From an uncultured Granulosicoccaceae bacterium (lineage in GTDB: Bacteria > Pseudomonadota > Gammaproteobacteria > Granulosicoccales > Granulosicoccaceae): DNA of 37,070 nucleotides. The stretch lies in the NCBI GenBank assembly GCA_938035945.1, contig CALHOU010000153.1:1-37070 (forward strand), given 5' to 3'. The notes beneath the pieces were generated by a model. That model was not told where the DNA came from and searched no databases. It saw only the letters and a program-made list of their open reading frames with translations. Positions 1-8,555 of this stretch are shown here, in pieces; position 1 is the stretch's first letter, and each line of letters opens with the position of its first letter. The translations under genes were made by a program, and so were the position numbers.

Positions 1-427
1 CAACTGCCGTAAAACTGTGGTTCACCCAATGAACAAACCAGTCAGTCGTGGCAGTTTTATCTGCGCCGAAATTTTTCGCCAAATATTGTAAGACACGCAG
101 ATTATTCAACGGGTGTATGTCCAATGCGATGGACTGAGCCAATGAGCGTACCCGCGCACGACCTATGGCATCACCCGGCAACAGCGGTGGTTCAGGGTGC
201 ATCTCTTCGAGGTATTCCAGGATAGCCAAAGACTGTCCGATATAACCATCCGGCGTCTCTAGCGTGGGTACCAAACCATCCGAATTCATGCTCAGGTAGG
301 CCTCGCTCTGATGCTCTTTTTCGAGCAACGCGTAGGATTGGTAATCGTAATCGAGCGACTTCAGCCCAAGCGCAATGCGAACCCGGAATGAGGTAGAAGA
401 CCGAAAATAATTATGTAATACGTACAA
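1..427 (-). CDS. maiA: Maleylacetoacetate isomerase (zeta-class GST), 3' end cut by window
   Basis: Glutathione-dependent cis-trans isomerase converting maleylacetoacetate to fumarylacetoacetate in tyrosine/homogentisate breakdown. About 142 N-terminal residues are present. The zeta-class active-site motif is visible as SSTSFRVRIAL (residues 10-20), followed by the thioredoxin-fold glutathione-site segment with VPTLE and the IGQSLAILEYLEE motif. The Cys often found third in the SSC motif is Thr here; the catalytic Ser is kept, and bacterial members vary at this site. No ATG fits: a stop lies ten codons upstream, so TTG at 425-427 is the likely start. The other two enzymes of the pathway (hmgA, fah) lie about 4.5 kb away on the same strand, which supports MaiA over a general GST. 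The gene is divergent from the PhyH-like gene. Confidence 0.85.
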   Translation of the reverse strand, partial: MYVLHNYFRSSTSFRVRIALGLKSLDYDYQSYALLEKEHQSEAYLSMNSDGLVPTLETPDGYIGQSLAILEYLEEMHPEPPLLPGDAIGRARVRSLAQSIALDIHPLNNLRVLQYLAKNFGADKTATTDWFVHWVNHSFTAV

Positions 428-583
428 TGGTTTGCCCCAATGCCGGTTGCTATATCACCAGTGTAGCAAACCGCGCATTACAGTTCCGTATTGCCTGCTG
501 CTTGGCGATTTTCACCTTACGCGATGGCGTGGCATTTGCAGCATCCGCATTCTATTTGCGTAACTCTTATTGCTCTGGATGGC

Positions 584-1636
584 ATGATAAAACTGCTCCT
601 GCTTCCCGTTTGGCTGATACAGCTTTGTACTCAGGCCAAATCTTTCAAAAATAATCCTGTAATCGGCAATCAAATGCTGAACCGTTGTGGCTTGCATGTG
701 CTTCGTATGGTGTTGGCGCACGGTATTATGCGTCTTCGGTTTGAAATGCTTGGTAGAAACATTGATAAAAAACTCAAGCAAGCTTTTTTGAAAGACGGAT
801 TCATTGCGATACCGAATGTTTTATCCGCCGAACAATATAACAACATAAAAAATGAAGTGGCTTCGGTAAACGCCGAGGTTCGCGAATGTAAACAAGGTGA
901 CACACTGACCCATCGTATCCTACTGAACGAAACGGTTCAAAAGCAGTTACCAACGATCAGTGCAATGCTAAGCAGCGATAGTTACCTGTCGTTGCACAAA
1001 TTCGCCTCCGGGAAAAACACCCGGCCTGTTTCCTATATTCAAACCATCAAAAACCATTTCAGTGATGGCGCCGCAGACCCACAAAAAAACCTACACTCCG
1101 ACACTTTCCATCCAACAATGAAAAGTTGGTATTTTCTCGACAATTGTGATTCTGACAATGGCCCTTTCACTTACGTTCCGGGATCACATCGATTAACTCT
1201 GGCACGAATGAAGTGGGAGTACGAAAAAAGTGTCTTCATCTGCAATGATGGCGATAAATATTCCAGCAATGGTTCTTTTCGCGCCACAGAAAAAGATCTG
1301 AAAGCGATGGGATTAGGTGGCCCGATCAGTCTGGCTGTTCCAGCCAATACCTTGGTTATTGCAAATACGCACGGCTTTCATCGTCGCGGCGATGCAAACA
1401 AACGCAGCATGCGAACCGAGATCTGGAGTATGAGCCGCAGTAACCCGTTTAACCCGCTGCCCGGTTTCGATCAACCGGCATTCGCTAAACTACAAAATAG
1501 CGCCTTGGGCTGGTATCGCGAATACTGTGACAGGAAAGCGGCTAAGCGCGGCGCTAAATCGAGTTGGCATGTTGTTGAATCCAGAAATACACTGGACGAT
1601 GTGGATGCCGTTACGATGGAAAAAGAAGCGGCGTAA
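584..1636 (+). CDS. Phytanoyl-CoA dioxygenase (PhyH) family Fe(II)/2-oxoglutarate oxygenase
   Basis: About 350 residues. A double-stranded beta-helix oxygenase: the facial-triad HxD is seen as HSD (residues 171-173), the distal His lies in THGFHRRG (about 262-269), and YVPGSHR is typical of the PhyH family. An N-terminal stretch of about 55 residues, hydrophobic at first (IKLLLLPVWLIQL), precedes the core and could be a membrane anchor. The start is uncertain: ATG at 584 retains this hydrophobic stretch; ATG at 674 would remove it; the open frame extends back to 491 but that would run further into the divergent maiA promoter region. The substrate is unknown; family members hydroxylate fatty acyl chains and small metabolites. 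It is followed 98 bases later by a same-strand SDR, possibly a shared transcript. Confidence 0.8.
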   Translation: MIKLLLLPVWLIQLCTQAKSFKNNPVIGNQMLNRCGLHVLRMVLAHGIMRLRFEMLGRNIDKKLKQAFLKDGFIAIPNVLSAEQYNNIKNEVASVNAEVRECKQGDTLTHRILLNETVQKQLPTISAMLSSDSYLSLHKFASGKNTRPVSYIQTIKNHFSDGAADPQKNLHSDTFHPTMKSWYFLDNCDSDNGPFTYVPGSHRLTLARMKWEYEKSVFICNDGDKYSSNGSFRATEKDLKAMGLGGPISLAVPANTLVIANTHGFHRRGDANKRSMRTEIWSMSRSNPFNPLPGFDQPAFAKLQNSALGWYREYCDRKAAKRGAKSSWHVVESRNTLDDVDAVTMEKEAA

Positions 1637-1734
1637 ACAACGCTTGCAGGCACACTTATTCGGCAAACAATGCCCTGGGGTTTGTGATTAAATAAACGCA
1701 GGCCAAAAACGCGCCGCTAATCAATTTCGTACAA

Positions 1735-2568
1735 ATGCAAAAATCCATTCTGATCACCGGTTGTTCATCCGGCATTGGTCTTGATGCCGCCACCAGCTTA
1801 AAAAATAGCGGATGGCGCGTATTCGCGACGTGTCGGCAAGCAACGGATTGCGAAACCTTGCAAGCAGCCGGCTTTGAAAGTTTCGTGCTTGACTACGCCG
1901 ACTCCGAATCCGTTCGCAATGCGGCTGCCGAAACACTGCAGCGCACTGGCGGAACGCTGGATGCGCTGTACAACAATGGTGCTTATGGCATACCGGGTTT
2001 TACCGAAGATATACCGCGTGATGCTATGCGGCATCTTTTCGAAACCAACTTGTTTGGGCCTTTCGAACTAATCAATCAAGTACTACCGGCAATGCGAAAA
2101 CAAGGACACGGTCATATCATCAATTGCTCTTCCGTTCTCGGGCTTATGGCAATGCGGTATCGCGGCCCATACAACGCCAGCAAATTTGCTATGGAAGGGT
2201 TAACTGATACACTGCGCCTTGAACTGCACGGCAGCGGCATTCATGCTGTGCTGATTGAACCGGGCCCCATCACAACCCGCATTCGGGTTAACTCGCAACC
2301 GCATTTTGAAAAATGGATTGATAAAGACGCATCGGTGCATAGCGAAACGTATAAGAACACGATCATACCGAGGTTATATGCACCTGTAGGTGGCTCGCCT
2401 GATCGATTTGAGTTGCCCTGCTCGGCGGTTACTGAAAAAATTATAACCGCACTTAACAGCGACAACCCAAACCCTCGATACTATGTCACTAAACCTACCT
2501 ACTTGGCTGGTGTGTTCAAGCGAATTCTTTCAACGCGTGCATTGGATAAATTCGCTTTGCGTTGGTAG
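1735..2568 (+). CDS. Classical SDR oxidoreductase, YbbO-like
   Basis: 277 residues, a classical short-chain dehydrogenase/reductase. The Rossmann TGCSSGIG motif is at residues 8-15, catalytic Ser at about 132-133 and the YNASK (Tyr146, Lys150) motif follows; EPGPI after the active site is typical. The opening MQKSILITGCSSGIG is close to E. coli YbbO, an NADP-dependent aldehyde reductase. The usual NNAG motif reads NNGA (80-83), a swap worth noting. Being downstream of an oxygenase on the same strand, it may act on the oxygenase product, but this is inference. It converges on dadA with only 25 bases between, and no clear terminator is seen there. Confidence 0.85.
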   Translation: MQKSILITGCSSGIGLDAATSLKNSGWRVFATCRQATDCETLQAAGFESFVLDYADSESVRNAAAETLQRTGGTLDALYNNGAYGIPGFTEDIPRDAMRHLFETNLFGPFELINQVLPAMRKQGHGHIINCSSVLGLMAMRYRGPYNASKFAMEGLTDTLRLELHGSGIHAVLIEPGPITTRIRVNSQPHFEKWIDKDASVHSETYKNTIIPRLYAPVGGSPDRFELPCSAVTEKIITALNSDNPNPRYYVTKPTYLAGVFKRILSTRALDKFALRW

Positions 2569-2593
2569 ATCAGCTTTTATCTGCTGAAGGCAA

Positions 2594-3859
2594 TCAGGAC
2601 GCCTTTTTGTACTCCATGCCCACCGCCGTGCTGCGAGGCATCGAACCTGCCACAACGTTGGCAACCATATCAGCCGTGGCTGCCGATAAAGTCCACCCTA
2701 GGTGACCGTGACCGGTGTTGTAATACACACCCGCTTGTTTCCCGGCGCCAACTCGCGGCAGCATGTTTGGCATCATGGGCCGTAATCCCGCCCAAGGGAT
2801 AACCTTATCGGTATTAACCTCAGGAAAAAACGCGCGGCACCATTCTGTGAGAGGCTGTATACGATCGTTGCGAATATCGTAGTTCACACCATTAAATTCT
2901 GCCGTACCAGCTATGCGAAAACGATCGTCGCCCAAGCGACTGGTGACAATCTTCGCGTCATCATCGAGCAGACTTACCCAAGGCGCAGCGTTCTGACTGC
3001 TTGTGTCATTAAGCTCGACTGTGACTGAATAGCCTTTGACAGGATAAATATTGACACGATCACCCAGTTGAGAGGCGAACCGGCGACTCTCTATCCCGGC
3101 ACAAATAACCACACCATCAAAGTCAGCCTGTACCGACTCCTCATTGGCTCCCACACGGGCGTTAACAATCACACGACCATTGTTATGCTGCAAGACATCG
3201 ACACTTGCATCGAACTCGAAGTTCGCCCCCAGTCGAGTGCATGCATCTGCCAAGCCTCTGGTGTATTTGTGAATATCGCCAGTTGAATCACTTTCCGTAA
3301 AGAAGCCGCCATAAAAATCGCCGACCAATGCAGGTTCAATGTCTCGCATTTGCGAGGTGCTGACTGCCTCGCGATGCAAGCCACCTTTTTTAAGCAATTC
3401 GTTTACACGTGTGGCGTGATCAAATCCTTTTTTATCTGCATACACATGCAAAATGCCTCTGGACTCATGATCAAACTCAATCTGTTCTTGTGCCGCCCAA
3501 TTAAACAAGTGTTCTCTGGCCGTCATAGCCAATCGAACGGTTTCGATCGTGTTCTTTTCATAGCTCGGTATGTTGCCGACGAATTCTGCCATCCAGGAAT
3601 ACTTATGCCAGTCTGGCATCGGGTTTACCAACAATGGCGCATCCTTTTTTAACATCCATTTGATGCCTTTTAATATCGTCGACGCTTGCGTCCAGACTTC
3701 GGCATTGGATGCAGAGAGCTGCCCCCCGTTCGCAAATGAGGTTTGCATCGCAGGGTAGCGATTTTTGTCGAAAACGGTCACAGAGTAGCCCCGGTTTAGC
3801 AAGGCGTAGGCGGTTGTTATGCCGGTAATACCAGCACCAATAATAGCGATGTGAGACAT
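2594..3859 (-). CDS. dadA: DadA-type D-amino acid dehydrogenase (FAD-dependent)
   Basis: 421 residues, the usual DadA length. It oxidatively deaminates D-amino acids (classically D-alanine) to 2-oxo acids, passing electrons to the respiratory chain at the inner face of the membrane. The FAD-binding GAGITG motif is at residues 8-13, the DAO-family body follows, and the C-terminal NTGHGHLGWTLS segment is typical of the second FAD contact. The ATG at 3857-3859 has a GAGGG sequence about 10 bases upstream. A tandem glycine riboswitch lies directly upstream, so the natural substrate may be glycine-related (glycine, sarcosine) or the enzyme may be part of a wider small-amino-acid response. No alanine racemase gene (dadX) is adjacent. 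Assignment to the family is firm, substrate is not. Confidence 0.85.
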   Translation of the reverse strand: MSHIAIIGAGITGITTAYALLNRGYSVTVFDKNRYPAMQTSFANGGQLSASNAEVWTQASTILKGIKWMLKKDAPLLVNPMPDWHKYSWMAEFVGNIPSYEKNTIETVRLAMTAREHLFNWAAQEQIEFDHESRGILHVYADKKGFDHATRVNELLKKGGLHREAVSTSQMRDIEPALVGDFYGGFFTESDSTGDIHKYTRGLADACTRLGANFEFDASVDVLQHNNGRVIVNARVGANEESVQADFDGVVICAGIESRRFASQLGDRVNIYPVKGYSVTVELNDTSSQNAAPWVSLLDDDAKIVTSRLGDDRFRIAGTAEFNGVNYDIRNDRIQPLTEWCRAFFPEVNTDKVIPWAGLRPMMPNMLPRVGAGKQAGVYYNTGHGHLGWTLSAATADMVANVVAGSMPRSTAVGMEYKKAS

Positions 3860-3893
3860 GCAAGCAGGCCCTCAAAACAAATGTATAAGATAA

Positions 3894-3927
3894 GCACTGC
3901 GTCTTGGCGCAAAAGCGCTCGCAGTGC
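3894..3927 (-). promoter_or_regulatory. Hairpin between glycine riboswitch and dadA (candidate expression platform)
   Basis: A perfect 8-bp outer stem (GCACTGCG with CGCAGTGC) encloses an inner GCGC-TTTT-GCGC stem on the minus strand. It sits between the second aptamer and the dadA ribosome binding site. The following sequence (TTATCTTATACATTTGTTTT) is U-rich but broken, so it could be a weak terminator or a structure that affects translation. Confidence 0.55.
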
Positions 3928-3934
3928 GGCTATC

Positions 3935-4125
3935 CCATCTGTCTTGGAACCTGAGAGCTTGGCCTTTGGCAGCGGATGCCTTGGCTTACCCCTTCGGTGG
4001 ACAGTTATTGTTAACTGTCTCTCTCCAGATGTCTGCAGCGAAACGTGGTCCTTTGTGCCTGAGAGTTTCCTGGGCGTTGCTCCTTCGGCGTCAGCTGATT
4101 TAAAAACCGCTGATCTCTCCCACAA
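3935..4125 (-). promoter_or_regulatory. Tandem glycine riboswitch upstream of dadA
   Basis: Two consecutive glycine aptamers are readable on the minus strand. The first (about 4125-4047) has GGGAGAGATC, then GCCGAAGGAGCAA, then AACTCTCAGGC-AAAGGAC. The second (about 4035-3935) has TCTGGAGAGAG, then CACCGAAGGGG, then AGCTCTCAGGTTCCAAGACAG, with CATCTG/CAGATG able to form its closing stem. These are the conserved blocks of the glycine riboswitch family, with the usual short linker. Glycine binding normally switches on glycine cleavage or transport genes; here the first gene downstream is the DadA-type dehydrogenase. Boundaries are approximate. Confidence 0.93.
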
Positions 4126-4385
4126 TCCGCCGACAGCGTTACCTATGGCAACCCTGCTTCGACTTGCGTATGGTGCACCAAAGCATGCTATTCCACAAGC
4201 GAATTACGACACTTAGCAGCACTCTTAGCGGCGAAATCAGACCCCAAATACACAAATAAATTGGGGCCAGTTCAGGTTTTTTACAATTCATGTAGGGAGC
4301 TACTGTGAAGAGTCAGCAGAAAATGCCAATCTCAAGCATTTGCGTCCGTTATCGAGGCAAAGTAGAGAATATTCTGAGCACAAGG
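4126..4385. other. Non-coding stretch upstream of the riboswitch
   Basis: No credible gene. It must hold the promoter of the riboswitch-dadA transcript on the minus strand, but I find no convincing -35/-10 pair. A short inverted repeat CCCCAA/TTGGGG flanks about 4243-4266 without a clear U-run, so it is a poor terminator candidate for the membrane-protein gene ending at 4386. Confidence 0.4.
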
Positions 4386-4958
4386 TTAAAGTGCAATCCA
4401 AAGTTTAGCATTCACAAAGCTCGAAATAGTTTCAGCATCTCGACGTGCTTTGTCCTCATTATAGTAGTTGGCTATGTGGGTTCTGGATCCACTTTCAAAA
4501 ACGATATTTAGCTGATAGTTCTCGTAGTCGCCGTCCTCCGAGCTAACATGCATGCGAATCAATTGGAGTGCGTAGACATCAGCAAACTCTATGTCCCGCC
4601 TACCTTTTTGTAAAACACTTTTTCTAAGGTTGAATACGATTGGCGAAAAATCGTAATACAGTGATACAGCCCCTGCAAAAATAAACAGCGTCCCTGTAAT
4701 ACCGCATACAACAAGCAAAGCCCGATCGGTTACAGCAATATAAATCAATACCAAACCAACAACGATAAAAAAACTAGAGAATATTTGTGTAAAAACAGTA
4801 GGTTTATACTTAAGTAACTGATTATCAATAGTCACCAGTTTTACACTATCAAAACTAGCCGCTGCAGATACCAAGCCATCCCAACCGGTTCCATCGGCTA
4901 CAACATCAGCAAATTGTGCTGTGTCCGTTTCCTTTACTGGGAAGCTTTGCCGACGCAC
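4386..4958 (-). CDS. Uncharacterised two-helix membrane protein downstream of fah
   Basis: 190 residues, family not recognised. A soluble N-terminus of about 55 residues is followed by two hydrophobic helices (about 56-76 and 81-101) joined by a short turn, then a soluble C-terminal domain (about 105-190) with the pattern YQLNIVFESGSR...ARRDAETISSFV, which looks like a small beta-rich domain ending in an amphipathic helix. The GTG start at 4956-4958 lies two codons after, and in frame with, the fah stop, with AAGG about 8 bases upstream; translational coupling to fah is likely. Lower in GC and richer in A/T than fah. Its place in the homogentisate operon suggests co-expression, not a known catalytic role. 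Confidence 0.75.
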   Translation of the reverse strand: MRRQSFPVKETDTAQFADVVADGTGWDGLVSAAASFDSVKLVTIDNQLLKYKPTVFTQIFSSFFIVVGLVLIYIAVTDRALLVVCGITGTLFIFAGAVSLYYDFSPIVFNLRKSVLQKGRRDIEFADVYALQLIRMHVSSEDGDYENYQLNIVFESGSRTHIANYYNEDKARRDAETISSFVNAKLWIAL

Positions 4959-4961
4959 ATG

Positions 4962-5960
4962 CTAAACCTTTTTGACCGTCTGGCTTATGCAACCAAACAG
5001 TGAAGCGCCTTCTTTGTCCACCATTTCAATACTGACCGAATCGCCGAACTGCATGAACGCCGTGCTCGGCTTTCCATTGTTTATGGTTTCAATGGTTCGA
5101 ATCTCGGCAATACACGAAAACCCAACACCACCTTCAGCTATCGGCTTACCCGGGCCACCATCGAGTTTATTTGATACTGTTCCCGAACCAATCACGGTGC
5201 CTGCACACAGTGAGCGAGACTTTGCGGCATGCGCAATCAATTGTGCAAAATTAAATGTCATGTCAACACCCGCGTTGGCTTTGCCGAAAGCTTTATCATT
5301 GTAATTTACAAGTAAAGGCAGATGCACTTTGCCGTCACGCCATGCGTCACCTAGCTCATCAGGTGTTACAGCAACCGGTGAAAACGCTGAAGATGGTTTA
5401 CTTTGAAAAAAACCAAAGCCCTTACCCAATTCAGCTGGAATGAGCGCACGCAGCGACACATCATTAACAAGCATGATCAATTTGATGTGCTGCATCGCGT
5501 CTTCAACCGATACACCCATCGGCACATCGTCCACAATAATCCCGATCTCCCCTTCCATATCAATGCCCCACTCTGTGGTAGGCATAAAAATATTGTCTGT
5601 TGGGGCTAAGAATGTGTCAGACCCACCTTGATACATCAATGGCTCTGTCCAAAACGAATCAGGCATGTCAACACCACGTGCTTTGCGCACAAGCTCTACG
5701 TGGTTCACATAGGCTGAACCATCGGCCCATTGATAAGCACGTGGTAATGGCGAATGCGCTTGCGATTGGTTAAATACCGGAGAATCACTGTTAATCGATT
5801 TAGCCAATGCAACCAACTCAGGCGCAACCGCGGCCCAATTGTCCATAGCCTCCTGTAAGGTAGACGCTATGCCAGTAGCAGACAGATAGTGCGTCAGATC
5901 TTTGGACACAACAACCAGTTGCCCATCGCGGGTGCCGTTTTTAAGCGTTGCCAGTTTCAT
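4962..5960 (-). CDS. fah: Fumarylacetoacetase (fumarylacetoacetate hydrolase)
   Basis: 332 residues, matching the short bacterial form. It hydrolyses fumarylacetoacetate to fumarate and acetoacetate, the last step of tyrosine catabolism. The metal-binding acidic residues of the FAH fold are seen in DMEGEIG (Glu136, Glu138) and LVNDVSL (Asp167); GKGFGFFQSKP and GSGTVSNK are also typical. The gene follows hmgA by 24 bases on the same strand and is followed at once by the membrane-protein gene, so the three form an operon hmgA-fah-orf. Confidence 0.95.
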   Translation of the reverse strand: MKLATLKNGTRDGQLVVVSKDLTHYLSATGIASTLQEAMDNWAAVAPELVALAKSINSDSPVFNQSQAHSPLPRAYQWADGSAYVNHVELVRKARGVDMPDSFWTEPLMYQGGSDTFLAPTDNIFMPTTEWGIDMEGEIGIIVDDVPMGVSVEDAMQHIKLIMLVNDVSLRALIPAELGKGFGFFQSKPSSAFSPVAVTPDELGDAWRDGKVHLPLLVNYNDKAFGKANAGVDMTFNFAQLIAHAAKSRSLCAGTVIGSGTVSNKLDGGPGKPIAEGGVGFSCIAEIRTIETINNGKPSTAFMQFGDSVSIEMVDKEGASLFGCISQTVKKV

Positions 5961-5984
5961 TGTTATAGCCGTATGTAGATTGAA

Positions 5985-7283
5985 TTAAGTGGGCGACTTA
6001 AACTTTCTTTCCAAACCATCCCAACATTGAGCATAGTCTTTTTGTAAGCTGGGTAACGATGCCGCATAAGAGCTTACCTGTTGCGCGTATCGCGTTTCAA
6101 ACATAAACGCCATCGTGCCATCAAGTTTTTGCGGGGTTAGTTCGGCATTACTGGCTTTTTCAAAGCCTGCTGCATCCGGGCCATGTGGCAACATTTGGTT
6201 ATGCAAACTCATGCCACCGGGCACAAAGCCTTCTTCTTTAGCATCGTATTGCCCGTAGATGAGCCCCATGAACTCACTCATGATATTGCGGTGATACCAA
6301 GGCGGTCTAAACGTGTTTTCGGCCACCAACCAACGCGGTGGAAAAATAACAAAGTCGATATTGGCCGTTCCGTCTTGCTCTGTGGGAGATGTAAGCACAG
6401 TAAAAATAGACGGGTCTGGATGATCAAACAACAATGCACCCACTGGCGAGAATGTACTGAGATCGTATTTGTAAGGCACGTAGTTTCCGTGCCACGCAAC
6501 CACATCCAATGGCGAATGAGCGATATGCGTTTCATGGAAACCACCACACCACTTATACACAACGCGACACGGCGTTTCTTTATCTTCATAAGCGGCAACC
6601 GGCGTTTTAAAGTCACGTGGATTGGCAAGGCAGTTCGCACCGATTGGCCCACGCTCTGGAAGTGTTAAAGGTGCACCGTAGTTCTCACACACATAGCCTC
6701 GTACCGTTTGCTTTGCACACACAGTTTTAAACGTCATACCACGCGGTATTAAAGCAATCTCGCCAGGCTCGACCGTCATCACGCCCAGTTCGGTATGTAA
6801 TGTCAACAAGCCTTGTTGCGGTACAAACAACAGCTCGCCATCGGCATTGCAGACATACTCATCAGGGTTGTCATCATTAAAGTCGTAAACATGCGCCGCC
6901 ATTCCAACTTGAGTCATAACATCACCAGCCGTTGTCATGGTGTGCATCCCAGCTAAAAAACCGGTAGCCGACGGTGCTGCTGGTATTGGGTCCCATCGGT
7001 ATTGGCCAAGCGCTAAACTCGGTTCGCTGTGTTGCGGCGCCGACAACCAGTCATTGGTGTCCATCCGCCTAAACGAGGTGGTGTGTTTTACACTCGGACG
7101 AATGCGATACAACCATGAACGTTCATTCTTACCGCGCGGTGCGGTAAATGGCGAACCCGAGAGTTGTTCGGCGTATAAGCCTAAGGGGCATTGTTGCGGG
7201 CTATTTTGCCCTTGCGGTAACGCACCGGCAACGGACTCAGTCTCAAAGTCGTTGCCGAAGCCAGGTTGATACGAGATAGCCAT
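5985..7283 (-). CDS. hmgA: Homogentisate 1,2-dioxygenase
   Basis: 432 residues. Non-haem Fe(II) extradiol-type dioxygenase that opens the ring of homogentisate to maleylacetoacetate. The iron ligands are placed by spacing to the human enzyme as His331 (in PPWYHRN), Glu337 (SEFMGL) and His367 (LPHGPD), all intact. Start ATG at 7281-7283 gives the family N-terminus ([12 protein letters not shown]). First gene of the hmgA-fah operon. No hpd (4-hydroxyphenylpyruvate dioxygenase) or adjacent regulator gene is in the window. Confidence 0.97.
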   Translation of the reverse strand: MAISYQPGFGNDFETESVAGALPQGQNSPQQCPLGLYAEQLSGSPFTAPRGKNERSWLYRIRPSVKHTTSFRRMDTNDWLSAPQHSEPSLALGQYRWDPIPAAPSATGFLAGMHTMTTAGDVMTQVGMAAHVYDFNDDNPDEYVCNADGELLFVPQQGLLTLHTELGVMTVEPGEIALIPRGMTFKTVCAKQTVRGYVCENYGAPLTLPERGPIGANCLANPRDFKTPVAAYEDKETPCRVVYKWCGGFHETHIAHSPLDVVAWHGNYVPYKYDLSTFSPVGALLFDHPDPSIFTVLTSPTEQDGTANIDFVIFPPRWLVAENTFRPPWYHRNIMSEFMGLIYGQYDAKEEGFVPGGMSLHNQMLPHGPDAAGFEKASNAELTPQKLDGTMAFMFETRYAQQVSSYAASLPSLQKDYAQCWDGLERKFKSPT

Positions 7284-7413
7284 AAGATCTGCAGCATGTG
7301 GTTAATACTGACATCTTAAAAGCTGCTGGGGGCGCAATCAAGGTATAAAATATCCCGAATCATTGAAATGCGTAAAAGCGAAGTTTTCAGCATTTCGGTG
7401 ACTCACAACAACG

Positions 7414-8526
7414 CTATACATCTTCCCTGTGTATAACGATTTCCACTCGGCGATTCCGTTCTCGTCCGGCAGCAGTTCGGTTACTATCTATGGGTTTCTT
7501 TTCCCCATAGGCTCTTGCAGCTAGTCTTGATAGGTCGATGCCTCGGCTCAGCAAGTATCTAACGACCGCTTTTGCGCGACGCTGCGATAGCACGTGGTTA
7601 TATTCGGCTTCACCCCTGTCATCGGTGTGAGCGCTAATCGTTATGTTTACGTTGCGGTGCATTAGCAAGATGGCCACAACTTCGTCTAACTTGGCTTTTG
7701 CATCGCTGGTAAGCGTTGCTGAGTTATTAAAGAAGTTAACCCCTTCCGCTACTCCATCAAACAACACGCAACCGGTACTATTTACAGATACACCCGCACG
7801 CGTAGCGGGACACGCATCAAGCTCATTGGGAATGCCGTCTTCGTCCTGATCTGAATGAACAATGGCTATGGCCGCAACGGCCGGTGCCTCAATCGGCTTT
7901 TCGACAACGGGTCTGCTTACTAGAACGGAAGGTCGCTGTTCAGCCTCTCGCCGGCCAAATCGGTAGACCAATCCGAACTGCGCATACACAGCATCCCGAT
8001 CAAACGAAAATAGTTCAAGCCGTGCGGCCAAACCAAATTCACTGGCGTATTCAACACCACCACCAAACAACACATGCATAGCATTATCACGTTCATACCG
8101 TACATCGCCTACAGCACTGTTTTCCAGATAACCCAAACCCAGTCTCGCATACGTGCTTAGACCGTGACGGGCATGTTGATCGCGGTTTTTGCCGAAGTAG
8201 AAAAGCCCACTAAAACCATGCACACGATAGTTGATACGATGTTGGGATTCTAACCCTGCACTGCCAAGGTCAGCTGAATGCATCTCCAATGACAGCCAAG
8301 GATTAACATCAACACCAATCGTAATTTGACCAGCACGATTATAGTGGTCATTTACCTCATCACTGACTTCGCTGGTGTCAGGGTCAAGGTGACTAACGCC
8401 TAATCCTGTCGCAACATAGACATGTCGATTGTATTCGCGGCTAGCGTGAGCCCAATCGTTTGCTATAACTAGCTGAGATGCAAAACTGGAAAGTGCGATA
8501 AAGCCAACTGAGCTGAGTCGGCGCAT
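7414..8526 (-). CDS. OmpA-family outer membrane protein with TSP3-type repeat
   Basis: 370 residues from ATG at 8524-8526, which begins a signal peptide (MRRLSSVGFIALSSFASQLVIA, likely cut before NDW). Residues of about 35-200 alternate in the style of an eight-strand outer membrane beta-barrel (YVATGLGVSHL, YARLGLGYLE, VYAQFGLVYRFG). A calcium-binding thrombospondin-type-3-like segment follows (DQDEDGIPNELDACP) and then a peptidoglycan-binding OmpA C-terminal domain with HTDDRGEAEYN and LSQRRA carrying the conserved Asp and Arg. It probably tethers the outer membrane to the cell wall. The frame remains open to a TTG at 8604, but that extension carries no signal peptide features. No good ribosome binding site is seen; a palindrome occupies that position. 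Confidence 0.85.
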   Translation of the reverse strand: MRRLSSVGFIALSSFASQLVIANDWAHASREYNRHVYVATGLGVSHLDPDTSEVSDEVNDHYNRAGQITIGVDVNPWLSLEMHSADLGSAGLESQHRINYRVHGFSGLFYFGKNRDQHARHGLSTYARLGLGYLENSAVGDVRYERDNAMHVLFGGGVEYASEFGLAARLELFSFDRDAVYAQFGLVYRFGRREAEQRPSVLVSRPVVEKPIEAPAVAAIAIVHSDQDEDGIPNELDACPATRAGVSVNSTGCVLFDGVAEGVNFFNNSATLTSDAKAKLDEVVAILLMHRNVNITISAHTDDRGEAEYNHVLSQRRAKAVVRYLLSRGIDLSRLAARAYGEKKPIDSNRTAAGRERNRRVEIVIHREDV

Positions 8527-8532
8527 GAAAGT

Positions 8533-8549
8533 ACTGTGCAGTGCACAGT
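8533..8549. promoter_or_regulatory. 17-bp palindrome just upstream of the OmpA-like start codon
   Basis: ACTGTGCA-G-TGCACAGT, perfect 8-base arms around one base, ending 7 bases before the ATG at 8526. It occupies the place of the ribosome binding site, so it could be a protein operator or an mRNA hairpin that limits translation. If the gene used an upstream start it would be coding. Confidence 0.4.
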
Positions 8550-8555
8550 GGCACC

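Noticed and set aside
427..654. Short plus-strand frame beginning at the maiA start
   Set aside because: Overlaps the divergent promoter region and the PhyH frame; a Cys/Ala-rich peptide without family signal.
3851..4216. Plus-strand open frame of 121 codons across the riboswitch
   Set aside because: It runs opposite to well conserved glycine aptamers; the peptide has no protein-like pattern.
7364..7395. Inverted repeat GAAATGC/GCATTTC between the OmpA-like gene and hmgA as a terminator
   Set aside because: The stem is AT-rich, and no U-run follows on the minus strand, so I do not call it a terminator.
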